Shown here in pieces: positions 29,820-42,100 of a DNA stretch of 64,000 nucleotides (the first letter of the stretch is position 1; every line of letters starts with the position of its first letter). A program made the translations under genes and the position numbers. The notes below the pieces were generated by a model, which saw only the letters and a list, made by a program, of their open reading frames with translations, searched no databases and was not told the origin of the DNA. This DNA is from Lithodes maja (taxonomy: Eukaryota > Arthropoda > Malacostraca > Decapoda > Lithodidae), in NCBI GenBank assembly GCA_037953745.1, contig JBAKBP010007465.1:1-64000 (forward strand), read 5' to 3'.

Positions 29820-29995
29820 TCCTTACTTGATAGCGTCTTGATAGCGTAATGCTTAGTGTGCGGAATTTCGGTGTAAGTATCCTAGGTTCGAGTCCTTGGA
29901 GTACCACATGTATTCATTACTTTCATTGATTTCATTAGATACTGTAAGTTTATTTGTTAATTAATTAGTGGGTTGGTTAAAAACAAATATGAATT
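29820..29995 (+). repeat. SINE copy (cctaggttcgagtcc family), with A box
   Basis: cttgatagcgtaatgcttag looks like the A-box region and taggttcgagtccttgg is the B box. The 3' part (ttcattgatttcatt, then gtgggttggttaaaaac) resembles the copy at 28646. Confidence 0.65.
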
Positions 29996-30237
29996 TGTAC
30001 CTCTGGATTATATTGAGCTACAGTATAATCCTTTCAGAAATACACCTTTGACTATAGAACTAGACATTATCATTATGGTACTACTGTATAGCGCTGACTT
30101 GTGATAGATTGGGTTCTGGGTTAACTATAATATCAGGTAAGGATTTTGGACAACCTCGATAGATCCCACAGGCTTCTTGTTATCTCAAATTAAGCTATAT
30201 TAAACCGGCACAAGGGTGTAAAGAAAAACAACCGACA

Positions 30238-30400
30238 GTGCTTCATACGAGATATATAATGCAAAGATTAACACACACAAGCACAAAAAACTTCCCAAAT
30301 TGGTCTGAATATGATATCATCTTCATCACTTTTTTTAACAAGAATAATTTTCACAAAAAAACTTCCCAAATTGGTGAATACATTATCTTCATGACATTTT
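30238..30400. repeat. Short direct duplication
   Basis: aaaaacttcccaaattggt, followed by similar [ga]atatcatcttcat[c/g]ac sequence, occurs at 30286 and 30355, about 70 bp apart. No function seen. Confidence 0.55.
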
Positions 30401-30709
30401 TGTATGTACGGTATGTATGTACTGTACGTACAGTATGTATATACAGTACTCACTTTACTCAGGCACATACCCCATAGCTGGGGATGGGCGACTCGAGACA
30501 GAGCCATGAATAATTTTTCCCTTTGACTAAATACTATTTCAATCTAGCTACCAAGAGATAGATTATGGTATTTTTCAAGGTACTGTAATTATAATCTCAG
30601 GTCTTATTAATCGCCATTTATTTATTCTACGGCTTACACTACATGACCTTACATACCATTAGGTCCGGAGGTAAGACTTAAACCATACAGTACTTTTTAT
30701 TTATGCTGT

Positions 30710-30965
30710 ATATATATTTCTTTCTGGACCCCCTTCTCCCTCATGTTTAGCCCCATTATTTTGATATTTTGAGACATTCGCCCTATTAGTTTGAAAATTT
30801 AAAGACAATTCACCCCCCCACTTCTTTTGTCAATTTTAGACCTTTCGTGCAATTTAGGAGGAACGGGCATTTTTCTGTCGAAAAATGCACAAATTAATCT
30901 CAAAAGGGGCTCTTGGGGAATGTTGTTAAGCTTGATGGAGCCGAGGAGGAAACTAAAATTATAAA
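30710..30965 (+). mobile_element. MITE copy, family M2 (TTAA/GGGGAGATGG ends)
   Basis: ggacccccttctccctcatg, ttagccccatta, gacctttcgtgcaatttagg and gcttgatggag match the internal sequence of copies at 49.6, 54.9, 55.3, 62.3 and 62.9 kb. The terminal repeats are lost here. Confidence 0.6.
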
Positions 30966-31479
30966 TACTGTAAATACAAAAATTATCTCCGTAAAAGTTC
31001 ATGTATTTACGAACGAGTGGAATCTTGCAGTCAAGGCGCCAAGATAATAACTTACTTTCCCGTTCAGTTCCTATAGCCAATAATCTCTTATGCCAGAAAA
31101 TTATAGTCTGCTTTGGAAGGGAAAAGGGAAAAATAGCAAAGAGTGTTACTTATGCTAACGACTATACACTCTAATGGAATATATTAAGACCATCTGCAAA
31201 CATAGCAGGAAAATAATATTGTAGCTATTTTTTCATTTACATAAGATTACATACATTAATACAATTTACATATATTTATAAAAAAAAAAGTGTCACACTA
31301 TAATCAAGCCTAATGTGAAAAATAATATATAAGAGTTTGCTATTTACATAACTTTACATAAACTGACGCAGCAATAATCTCTACCCCTTCAAAACTACGG
31401 CATTGACTCCAGCTTCTCGGTGGTCGATAGTCGGTTGTATTTCAGCTGACGGTAATTTGTCCTGTCCCCGCAATAATAT

Positions 31480-31716
31480 AATCGAATATTAATAATCGTC
31501 TGGTTACTCATATAGCACTCGTATCTCCTCCTTCGAGGATTCACAAGCTTTTTGACCTTCTTTAATCAACCAGAGATCATTACTTATCTCCCTTGCTCAA
31601 GCGGATACGGTAACTGCCGTCTAAATCTCAGAAAACTTTTCAACATGAGTGGGGCTTAAACTTGAGTTTGCAGGATGGGAAGCAGACACGCTATGAACTG
31701 AGCCAGCCGGACAGCT
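31480..31716 (-). mobile_element. tRNA-derived SINE (same family as 50061-50309)
   Basis: On the minus strand the head GTCCGGCTGGCTCAGTTCAT (A box) is followed by a diverged B-box region, a body with aggattcacaagc-type sequence (plus-strand view), and an AT-rich tail. It matches the plus-strand SINE at 50.06 kb over its whole length. Confidence 0.8.
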
Positions 31717-31834
31717 AAATAATAGTAAATATGACATGGATACTGTATATATTAGTTTCATACCTTTCCATTAAGTAAAGGTTAATTTGCTGCCAAGTGA
31801 TTCAATTTACCATCAGCTGGAATAAAATGGACAA

Positions 31835-31885
31835 TAGACGATTTGGTGTTGGCCGGGTTCGAGCCCGGCCTGGTCATACGTCAAA
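31835..31885 (+). repeat. tRNA T-arm-like SINE fragment
   Basis: ggccgggttcgagcccggcc is a perfect B-box hairpin (GGTTCGAGCC), but no A box or acceptor stem is found at the right distance. Likely a SINE head relic. Confidence 0.4.
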
Positions 31886-32386
31886 TTATTTTATTTTAAT
31901 CTGGTTAATAATAGAGTTCTTTATAGAGCTTAGGAAGAACCTTCGGATATTAGAGAGGTAAAAAAACAATCTCATTTAACTCTCTGATTTCAACAGATAT
32001 CTTTTGAGCTGAATAATAATGTCTAGTGATAGCCAGAATAAAAATATAATTATGCCTTTGAACTGAAGAGATTAATGTATTACTATATTTAACTTAATGT
32101 GAAAATCATATACAGTAGCTAATTTTATATATACTGTACTGTACTCATTTGTATACTATCTATCTATTTCTATCTAATAGAAATTAGCTTTCTGCTAACT
32201 GCTTTAAATACAGTCGCATTAATAAACAAATCTTAATGCAGCAACTACCATACCTAGTTTTTAACCTAGTATGATTATGATAATGTTGGTACAGTAATGA
32301 TTATATTTCCAATAATTTACATAGATAAAAAACTATCTAACTTCAACTGATTTTGTGTAAATGTATCCGCCAATAATGGAGGATGC

Positions 32387-32605
32387 CTTTAACCCTTTGA
32401 GCACGATGACATAATTTTAGTCTTATTCTGGCTACCATTAGCTAGTTTTCTTTGGCTTATAATCTACCTCTAAGACTGAAACGGGGTAAATACCTTCTCA
32501 ATAAACAATCTGAATAACATAGGATCTTCTCAAATGGCATACAATCGTCTAATTTTAGCCAGAATGAAAGGCAAAAAGTGCTTCATCATACTGAAGTGGT
32601 AAAGT
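32387..32605 (+). mobile_element. MITE copy, family M1 (diverged)
   Basis: taaccctttgagcacgatga at the start and tcatactgaagtggttaa-like sequence at the end, with ttctggctaccattag, caatcgtctaattttagcc and agaatgaaag inside, match the M1 layout. Confidence 0.55.
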
Positions 32606-32754
32606 GTATATCAATATTGTTTTAAATTATAGTTTCTCTTCATTTTCTTGCATAAACAAAAATACTTAACTGGCATATATGATACATTCAGATATAGTTC
32701 TCCTGACAACATAGTCCTACCAATTAATGGCCCCCTACTGCAGATACTATACTT

Positions 32755-32960
32755 AACCTTTTCACACAGATGACACCATTTTATGTATAATTCTGACTAT
32801 CTCCAAGCGAGTTTATTCAGCTTAGGAAGGCATCAAAGGGTTAAAGACTAGCTAAAGTAACCCTTTAACTCTGACATGTTTTTACTAAGTTGAATAAATG
32901 AGTCATCAGATAGCGAAAATATTACAATAATTGGCGTCAACTGAATGAAAAGGTTAATTG
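32755..32960 (+). mobile_element. MITE copy, family M1 (diverged)
   Basis: It begins taaccttttcacacagatgac and ends tcaactgaatgaaaaggttaa, giving rough inverted ends. Its interior resembles other M1 copies weakly. Confidence 0.45.
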
Positions 32961-33006
32961 GCATAGCTCCTGAATATATACTGGTAACATGTGAAGATCT
33001 ATCCCC

Positions 33007-33159
33007 CTACTGCAGATATTTATAAACCTTGAAGCAGTGGTTGCCTGAGTCTGACACGAAGATTTGTCCGTCCGGCGTGAGTGTCATGCCCTGGGGTCCG
33101 TACAGAGGGTCCGCCAGGGTGTTCACGTACGAGAGGAACGAACCTTGAGCGTCAAATAC
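33007..33159 (-). CDS. TRIM2/3: TRIM2/3 last coding exon: final NHL blade and stop
   Basis: Acceptor cctccag|GTATTT at 33160-33161; 50 codons plus TAG at 33009-33007. It reads VFDAQGSFLSYVNTLADPLY, then GQIFVSDSGNHCFKVYKYLQ, an NHL blade with the typical DSGNHCFKV strand. Confidence 0.95.
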   Translation of the reverse strand, partial: VFDAQGSFLSYVNTLADPLYGPQGMTLTPDGQIFVSDSGNHCFKVYKYLQ

Positions 33160-36100
33160 CTGGAGGAGGAAGAATTATAATGTAAAACTTTCAAAATAAA
33201 CAAACCAAAACTTGGACGAACACAGTAAAAAGACAAAAGAACTTATCAAAATCGCTATGTGGAAACAACACTTTAGCAAAATAATAATTTATAAATAAAA
33301 GAACACAATCCACCACATAGGGTGTACTGTACATTACTACATGAGCAAGTTAATCTGTTTCCCAAGCAAACTAACAACACATTATCGTCATGTTCAAGGA
33401 ATTAGTCAATGTGGGAAGTGAGAGATAAAACATCAGAATTTCTGTTCCTGGTAGCTCGGTTTAAAAGTTCAAACAAATGCCACATACTGTACAGTGCAAT
33501 AGAAGCTACTAGTGGTAAACCTTTTCAGTTCTAATTCCAGCCATGATTGCAGCAGTATCAAATTGGTTCAATTTCGTTTTAAGGTGGGAATGAATGCGAG
33601 AAGGAATACGGGACAATTAGCATGAAATAGCATTGTTTTAACGGTTATATCACTTCCAAAGACATGATTTGAACTATAAAGCATAATTTTGTCTTTATAT
33701 TTTGATGAGTTATTTTGCTTTTATCTTGGGTCATATCAGTTTAGGTTTGTTTATTTTGCAAGTTTTACATTATAGTTTATATATACAATAATAAAGAATA
33801 AAATAATGGACTCATCTTTCATTTGACACCCTAAATTGCAGTTCTGCCAAATACAGTGCAGCTCTGCAAACTGACAACACAAATACTTTCTAACTGGGAA
33901 CTATTAGGCAAGAATACCACACTAATTATAGGTAGCGCCAGCGAACTCGCTGGTGTAGTGACTAACGTCTTGGAGTTCCACCCAGAAGGTCCCAGGATCG
34001 CACCCACTCTCGGCGCATTAAAGGTTTTTCACAAGCACTGAGTCGTTACCGTCCCTCATGAGCAAGGGGATGGGGTAGTAGTAGTAGTACAGGACCCCAA
34101 TGGAAATGCGCCTAATCGACCTTATTGGGCTATGCTTAGCTGGCTTATCATGCGCTATTTTAAGAACTATTAGTAATATTATTATTATCATAACTTGAAA
34201 TGAATGAAAGCAATCGGGCTGTCGTTTCTATCATTTGGAAAGAGTCCACCGGGAAATAGGTGTGGATATTTACAGACAGTTTGCTCTAGGCCCTTTTAAG
34301 TTACAGAGAGGAGGGGGACCTAGATTATTGTCAAGTTCGTTGGTGCTACCTTTACCACACTAACTCTTGTCAACACTAGGTTATTTAGTTATCTATGTTT
34401 GGCTAAGTTAGGATAAGTTTTTTTGTCTATATTTATTATTATATTTTTGTTTTTTTCAATGTAGATGAGGGAGACAATAGGCAAACCTGCCTGTGACGAG
34501 TGCTTCCCCCAGAGTAGAAAGAGTGACCAGGCCAAAATAATTCTACTTCATTCAGAGTTAAGGAATACATTCTAGGTTTTGACGAAGAGTAAAGGTGAGC
34601 AGGATCTTTGACCATTGACTGTAGCCTACCTGTATCCTGGAGTTGCCCCAATCTGCCACAATGATGTTGTCGTGAGCGTCAACAGCGATGCCGGTGGGCG
34701 CGTTAAACTGTCCGTTACCCTCGCCACTAGATCCAAACGTCATCATGAACTCTCCATCCATGTCAAACACCTGTGGAATAAATCACTCCGTTAGTACAGT
34801 TAGTTAGTTATGTAGAGCAGATTAACCAGACCACTGAGCTCCATACGGAACTCTCATAGGTCTGGCCTAGTACCCAATTCCGTTAGTACAGTAATTAATC
34901 ATGGAGCCCAATAATGAATGTAGTAATCTATCCCAACTTCCATTAATATCAATACACACAGGGAAATGTAAAGTAAATGTAAAAACTCTTTTCACTGTTA
35001 ATAACCTAGAGAATGGGCCATTTAGTCAGTTATCAATCCCAAGTCTCATTAAACATACCTGTATCAGTAATCAATTCCTTCTCCCAATAATATCAATAAA
35101 CACATTAATCCTATCTGGTGTGAGGCAAATCTTTTTTTAGCCTTCCCCTTTCACTCCATTAGTTTAGATATTTTGAGACATTTCAACTCATTAGTTTGGA
35201 AATTATAAGACATTTCATCCCACCCAGGTGTCAATAAATTCTGGACGAGTGATAGTGAGCTGGCAAATTAATAGAAACCGGGCTTCAGCCAGGACATTTT
35301 GTATTTATTTAACTTGAAAGGGGTCTAGGGGGTATTATATAGTTTGAAGGGGGTCGGGGAAGTGATTTTTTAACTCTATGGGGCAAACTAAAAATACATT
35401 GCTCAAAAATGCTTAAGTAAATAGAACCCTAATAATATTTCAACAAAATATCATAACCCCTAAAACATAACACTACAACACTCAACCAACCCACCTGAAC
35501 TCAGTGGTTATGGAAGTCTGTGATAGCAATATGACCCTTGCTACTGACGTTTCACACACAAATATGATCCTACGACGCTAAAACATAACACTAAAACACT
35601 CAGCTGTAGGAATAGGTTTTTACACCATACCCGAAAGAGGAGTTATGGAGCTCCGATCTTACTGTCAACCAACCATCTTGACAATTTTACCAACACACCT
35701 AAACTTCGTTTGATGCGAAAATAGCCTCCTGAAAATTTGCCCTGGGCGGGAATTGAACCCGGGACCCTTGGGCTACGAGGCAGTCACCTTACCAGTTAGA
35801 CCCCTAACACATTCACACTCACCCAAAATCCAGGCTGAGATGCGGACACCATCCAGCTCTTCTGAGCTATCAGAAGAGACTGGATGACTCCGTCGTCGAC
35901 ACCTGCCTGGGATGTAACACAGCACCCCATACCATTAAACACATCATAGAAGACTGCATTTCACACAACCACTTACACCAACAACACAATCTACACTCAA
36001 TGAGAGCTCTGTGGGAAAGCCCAATCGTGGCCATGGCCTTCCTCAGGGACTCGGGGCTGCGGCCAGGCAGCTTAGGGAACAACAACAACAACGTTAGACC

Positions 36101-39100
36101 AATAGAGATATTTCACTTGGCCTGGTCGGCTCAGTATATTTCCGCATCTTGTTCAGTTTAGGCGAACCCATTTTTACTGACTTTACACATCCACCCACCT
36201 TAACACAGTGGTTATGAAAGTCTGTGATAGCAATGTGACCCTTGCTATTGACGGCGGCAAAGTGAGGGCCGGCAAACTGGAAGTCATCGGTACCGCGGTT
36301 GCCGAACTTGTTGAGCAATTTGCCAGACTGTTGGAAGACACACACGCACGACGCCTTGTTGTCCACTACGATGATGTGGCCGTTGTTGTCCACACACACA
36401 CCTTTTGGACCTGAGGATACATGAGAGGTGGTCTTAAGTACGGTATATTATAGAAACGCATATAACCACTATTAGGAATGGAGTTTTTGAATACAGGTCC
36501 ACTTGAAGTAAACAAAACATTCACACACAATTTTTTGTTTTGTTATTGACATGTTAAGTTATGCTACAAATACACAATAATAATAATAATAATATAATAT
36601 AACCCAAAGAGACACACCAAGAGCTCACTCACCCAGCAGCTTCCCGTTTCCAATGCGTGTGACATACTTCCCCGAAGGCTCAAAAATAGAAATCCACTTG
36701 TTCTCGTAGTCAGCCACAACATAGTTTCCATTGGGCAGTGCAGAGACACCAGTAGGTCGCTGCATCTGGCCTGTACTACGACCTCGCACTCCAAACCTAC
36801 AGAATGAGTAATATCATCATTACTGTACTACTGTATAATTATTATAAAAAAATCTTCCTACTGTACTGTACTTGCAAACTAAACAAACCAAAACTGGACG
36901 ACACAAGCTAAAGGCCAAAGAACTTATCAAAATCGCTATGTGGAAATAACGCTTAATAAAATAATTTTGAAATAAAAGAACACAATCCACCACATAGGGT
37001 GTACATCACTACATGAGCTAGAGTAATCGGTTTCCCAAGCAAACTAATCGCCGCCAACACCGTGAACGACCGCAGCAGTGCAAGTACTGGTACTGAGCTG
37101 GATACAAAGGCCTAGTTTGCCTTTTTCCAGAGGATCTACTGTAAGAAACTGTAAGAATATAAACCTGATCTTTAACTCCGAACTGTCGGCTAGTACTTGT
37201 ATATACTGTACACTGCTTATTAGAGTTGACCACAGCAATGATATACTATACCATGACACACACACACAATACATCGTATAATACCATTATTTTTTTTACA
37301 TCGTTCATAACACCAATAACACCCCAAATTAAATTAATGAAGCATGCGATTCTCCCAGGATATCACACAAAAAAATTCACGCTCTAACCAGTGCACCATC
37401 AAGACAGCACATGACCATGATTGATATTAATTTATCGAATACTGGATTCTAATCTAATCATGTACTGTACCCAACTGCACTAAGAATAGCCTAATGCTAA
37501 AGCGAGATGAAAGAACATTTTATGGGGCACAAATCACATAGGACCGACCTTCCTACGAAATATTCTTGAATCTATTATATAACACTATACAATACATGAC
37601 ACGCATACATTTATGTATGTATGTATGTATGCATGTATGACTCACCTTAACTTACACTCTCCACTGAGGGTGAACACTTGTATACACTGATTGTTGGAAT
37701 CGGCCACAGCAATGCGACCTTCCTTGATGTGGTTGTACGCTATTCCCTGCACCAGAAGACAATAGCATGTATTAGTAAAAAATGCAAAAAGCTCTCATAG
37801 TGTCTGAAATACTGATACAAAGTTAATTTGTACATATCACAATTACATTAACAGACAATTACTGTACCAGTTTGCTGTTTACAGGAGAGAGAAACATTAT
37901 TGTACTAAGAGGGTAAAAGTTGCTTGGGGGTCGTTGAAGACAGACATACATGAGGGTTATGAATACCAGTACATTAATAATTTCTAGTTCTGAACCATGT
38001 TGAAAGCATAGGAAGAATGTGAATAATGCCATGGCACTGCGAAGTTTGCTTACCGGTACAGTATATGAAATATGGCTTTTGACATTATTTGAGAGAGTTA
38101 CCATATGTTATGTAATGTTATACTATGCAACTATACCTGAGGATTAACAAACTCCCCCCTGTTGCGCCCCCTTCGTCCGACCCTGAGCAGCATGTCGTCC
38201 TCAATGGGGTTGGTGCGGAGGGAGCAGGATGACCTATGGGACAGTGTTCGCCGTGACGCTCTCGACATACGCGATGTTATCTGACAGTAACAAAAACAAT
38301 TATTAATACTTTTTTTGGCCAGTGCCATTTATAACCCATGACTTTTATTTCCTATAAGATCTACAGTAGTTCTTCTGCTAGTGGCACTTGAAGCATCACT
38401 GTATAATATCCATGCTAGCACGGCTCTAACTTTCAGCTTCGAAGATTACAAATTAGCTTTACCAATATGCTGCATAAAGTACACCAATGTTACCAGTACA
38501 TTCAATAGTGGAAGTAATTTTCCATCGCTGAGAGCCTACACCATGATTACTCCCTCCGGGGGTTACCTAGGGACTCCTGGTGAGGCTACTAAACAAATTG
38601 GTGAGACTACTTTTCCTACTGAGTGTACTATACCTGTGCAGATTGTGATGTTTTCCTGGTGATGTTGTGCGTGGGTCCTGAGCGCTGAGAACTGCCACTG
38701 TCATCCTCTGGTGGTGCGGCGGTAAGGGAGAAGGGACTACCGGTTACTGGCTGCCCGTACAGCAACACTTCCAGGGCGTACCGGCCCTCTGAGGGTGCCG
38801 TGAACGCCACCTCATACGTCCCATTGTTTAGATCTGATGACACATGCAAGGAAGACAATACATTATTATGTTGGAATACCATATATTACTACAAGCACTC
38901 TTCACTTAAAGGTGCCTCATTTTAAGTTGTTTATAATATTATTTTTATTAATCTCACCACCACACCCCCAATGAAATTAATTAAAGTATATATGATCCAC
39001 CGGTTAACACTTTTCATTAATTAGGGATCAAAATGCACTCAATCAGGGTGCTTCATTATCAAGTTACAAATCAGACAAAAATGGTCCAAAACCACAAGAA

Positions 39101-42100
39101 AATAGACAAATGCTAATGCTTCACTTAAAGTTGTTTCATTTAAAGTCTTTATTTTCAGGAATGTAACAGCAACTTTGAGTGAGGAATTACTGTCCACTGG
39201 AATATCTCATCCTGCAAGTCCAACACCAGGCTTATCAAGGCAAAACATTTATACATATATACATACATATATACAGTTTATTGAAATAATTGATCAGCTC
39301 TTTGTCAATCATAGACATAAATGTTATCTTTGCATAGCTTATTTCCAAGGAAAGAAGAACACCTTCAAAGTTAACTACGTGAAGAAATGTTAGCAGAGGA
39401 CCCGCTCAAAATGCAATAGTGTTTTGTTACTACAGTAAATTACTTTTCTTTCAGACTAATGGGGGAAACTATGTCCAGAAGTGTGAAGTATCCAAAAGTG
39501 TCAAATACCTTGAGTCTTTCAATCTCTACTTTGTCTAAAAGATTGGGATGATACTACAAACTGGGACCGGGCCTTGAAAAAGGAGTTTTTCTAAATATAC
39601 AGTACAACCACCTCAATCCATACTTAATCATTGATTATTCAACATGCATAATAATAAATGCAATAAGCTACATATAATAAAACATATAGTACTGTAGCAT
39701 AGTTTATGTTGCTGCTTATATTACTAACTGCTCCAAAACAAAGACTTGAGTAGTTTTAATTTGTCATATTTCTATGTGCATGTAGGAGACAAAAGTCAAA
39801 GCTGCATGTAACAAGTGGTCCAACAAGTGGTAGAGGGGGGTGTGGTTGAAGTGTAGGTGGATGTGCTATATATATACAGTATACATGTATGACAACAAAG
39901 TTTTACCCTAGAAATACTAACCCAAGACTTGAAGTTGTGGAATGGGTGGTGGTGGTGCTGTGGTAGGGCTGCGGCTGGCGGGGCGAGGGGAGGTAGAGGC
40001 CCGGGGCGAGGTGGATCCACGTCGGGGCGGGGTCACCAGGCTAGAGGATGTGCGGGTTAGTGTGGCCGTCACCTTCGCACCACCACTCGACGCCTTGTCT
40101 CCACGGTGGTCACGCGTTACTACCGTTACCAAGGCCCCGCGACCCACCGTTACCTGTACAATATTAACAGATTCACTCAACATAGCATAACAAAACTGTC
40201 CCAAAATAATATAACTTAAACTATAGGTAGCGCCAATGAACTTGACAATAATCGTGATCCCTGACCTCTCTGTAACTCAAAAGGGCCTAGAGCAAACTGG
40301 ATGTAAATATCCACACCTATTTCCTGATGGACTCTTCCCAAATGATAGAAACATTAGCCCGATTACTTTAATTAATTTCAAGTTATAAGAAGTTAAGGGG
40401 TCAAGATTATTGTCAAGTTCGCTGGTGCTACTTATAGTAATAAGTTAACATCACAGCATCTCGACACAAAATATGGTGTCGATGTCACTGTGGCTCAGGG
40501 GTACCGCACTTGACTCGTACGTGGAAGGCTGTGAGTTCGGCGCCCCTTCGGAGCACCATAGGTTTATTTTATTTTTTTAATCATAGTTTAACCAGACCAC
40601 TGAGCATAGGTTTATTGACCTGCAGGCATGGCCTTCCATACCCCTTGCTGGAATGGCAGACAATAGAGCTGCAGTAGACCAACGTCGCATGTACCGTACA
40701 TAAATATATACTAGCACCTGATTAGCGTGGGTGAGCTGATTAAACTGTTACAGACAGCATTCACATCCACAGCCAATCCAACACTACTATAAAAACCTAA
40801 ATTGTAAAAGGGCCCTGAGTGATGATTAAATTACTTGAAGAATAACATGGCGCTACAACTACATGTTTTTAGTCGCAGTCAACCCAAAGTGAAAAATCAT
40901 AGAAGTCTGTGGATGCTTGTACGGTACCTGTCTGAGTGCCTCCCCCGTGGCACTGGTCTGGTGAGGCACGGCACTGTTGCTCTGGATGCTACCCACATGG
41001 TTGAACGCTGTCTTTAGGGGCTCAATGTTGCCCTCTACAAACCTAGTGAAGAATAATAGAAGATAAGTTAGTCAATATCTTCCTGTATAATAATTCAATA
41101 TTCCCCATCATATACCTTATGAACAAAAACATTAGAAGTTGCAATGAAGGTATGTTGTATATTAAATTTGGTTACCCATAAAAAAACACCATCTTCAAAA
41201 TCTAATCTAGTCTACCAAAACTTACTAAAGAAGTTTATCAATATGCCAGTGACTATAATCATTCTTGACATTATTAATTAAGCTAGCAGGTAGGCCTAAT
41301 GAAGAATAAAGTTGGGGATATGCAAAACATAATGTAGCTCTAGATGCAGTCAATGTAACTGAATGCTTTCCTCAGGTGGTCAATGTTACTTTCCACAAAC
41401 TTTAGGTATATCCTACTCTTCAAAATGGTGGAAGAAGGCATTGAAAAGGAATTTCAGAATGTGGCTGCCTATGGAGATATATTAAATTGGTGACCTGTCG
41501 TTCATTCATATTTTTTCACCAACCAATTTTAGGCCTACTTCTAAACTCAATTAATGCAATCAACAAATACATGTGGCTCTCCAAGGACTCGAACCTAGGA
41601 TACTCACGCTGAAATTTTGCGGGCACTGTGGAGAAATATAAGAAGTGGAGGGAAAGGATGAAAGCTAGGGATTTGAGAGTGAGCAAGGGTAAAAAAAAGT
41701 AATAGCGAGTGGAGAGGATGGTGACACTGCAATTAAGAGTGGTGTTTGGTCACATGCTGTAGGTAAGAAGGGTGTACAGTATGTAGTGACTCTAATCCTG
41801 TGTGGTAAGTATGGAGCTTAGATACTAAAGAGGTGTAGGGTTGTGAGAAGCAGACAGTGGTGTGGCTGATTTTACCTGTGCGTCGTTATATGTGCGATTA
41901 GTTTGTTTGGGAAACAGATTAACTTGCTCATGTAGTGATGTACACCCTATGTGGTGGATTGTGTTCTTTTATTTAAAAATTTGATTTGATTAAGCGTTAT
42001 TTCCACAGCGATATTGAGGAGTTCTTTTGCTTTTATCTTGTATCGTCCCAGTTTTGGTTTGTTTATTTTGCAAGTTTTACATTATAATAAATACTTTGGG

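Noticed and set aside
34558..34770. Separate small genes at each NHL-encoding segment
   Set aside because: Splice sites and reading phases link all twelve segments into one TRIM2/3 coding sequence.
35740..35818. Functional tRNA gene
   Set aside because: A and B boxes are good, but the acceptor stem does not pair. Similar heads in the window belong to SINEs.
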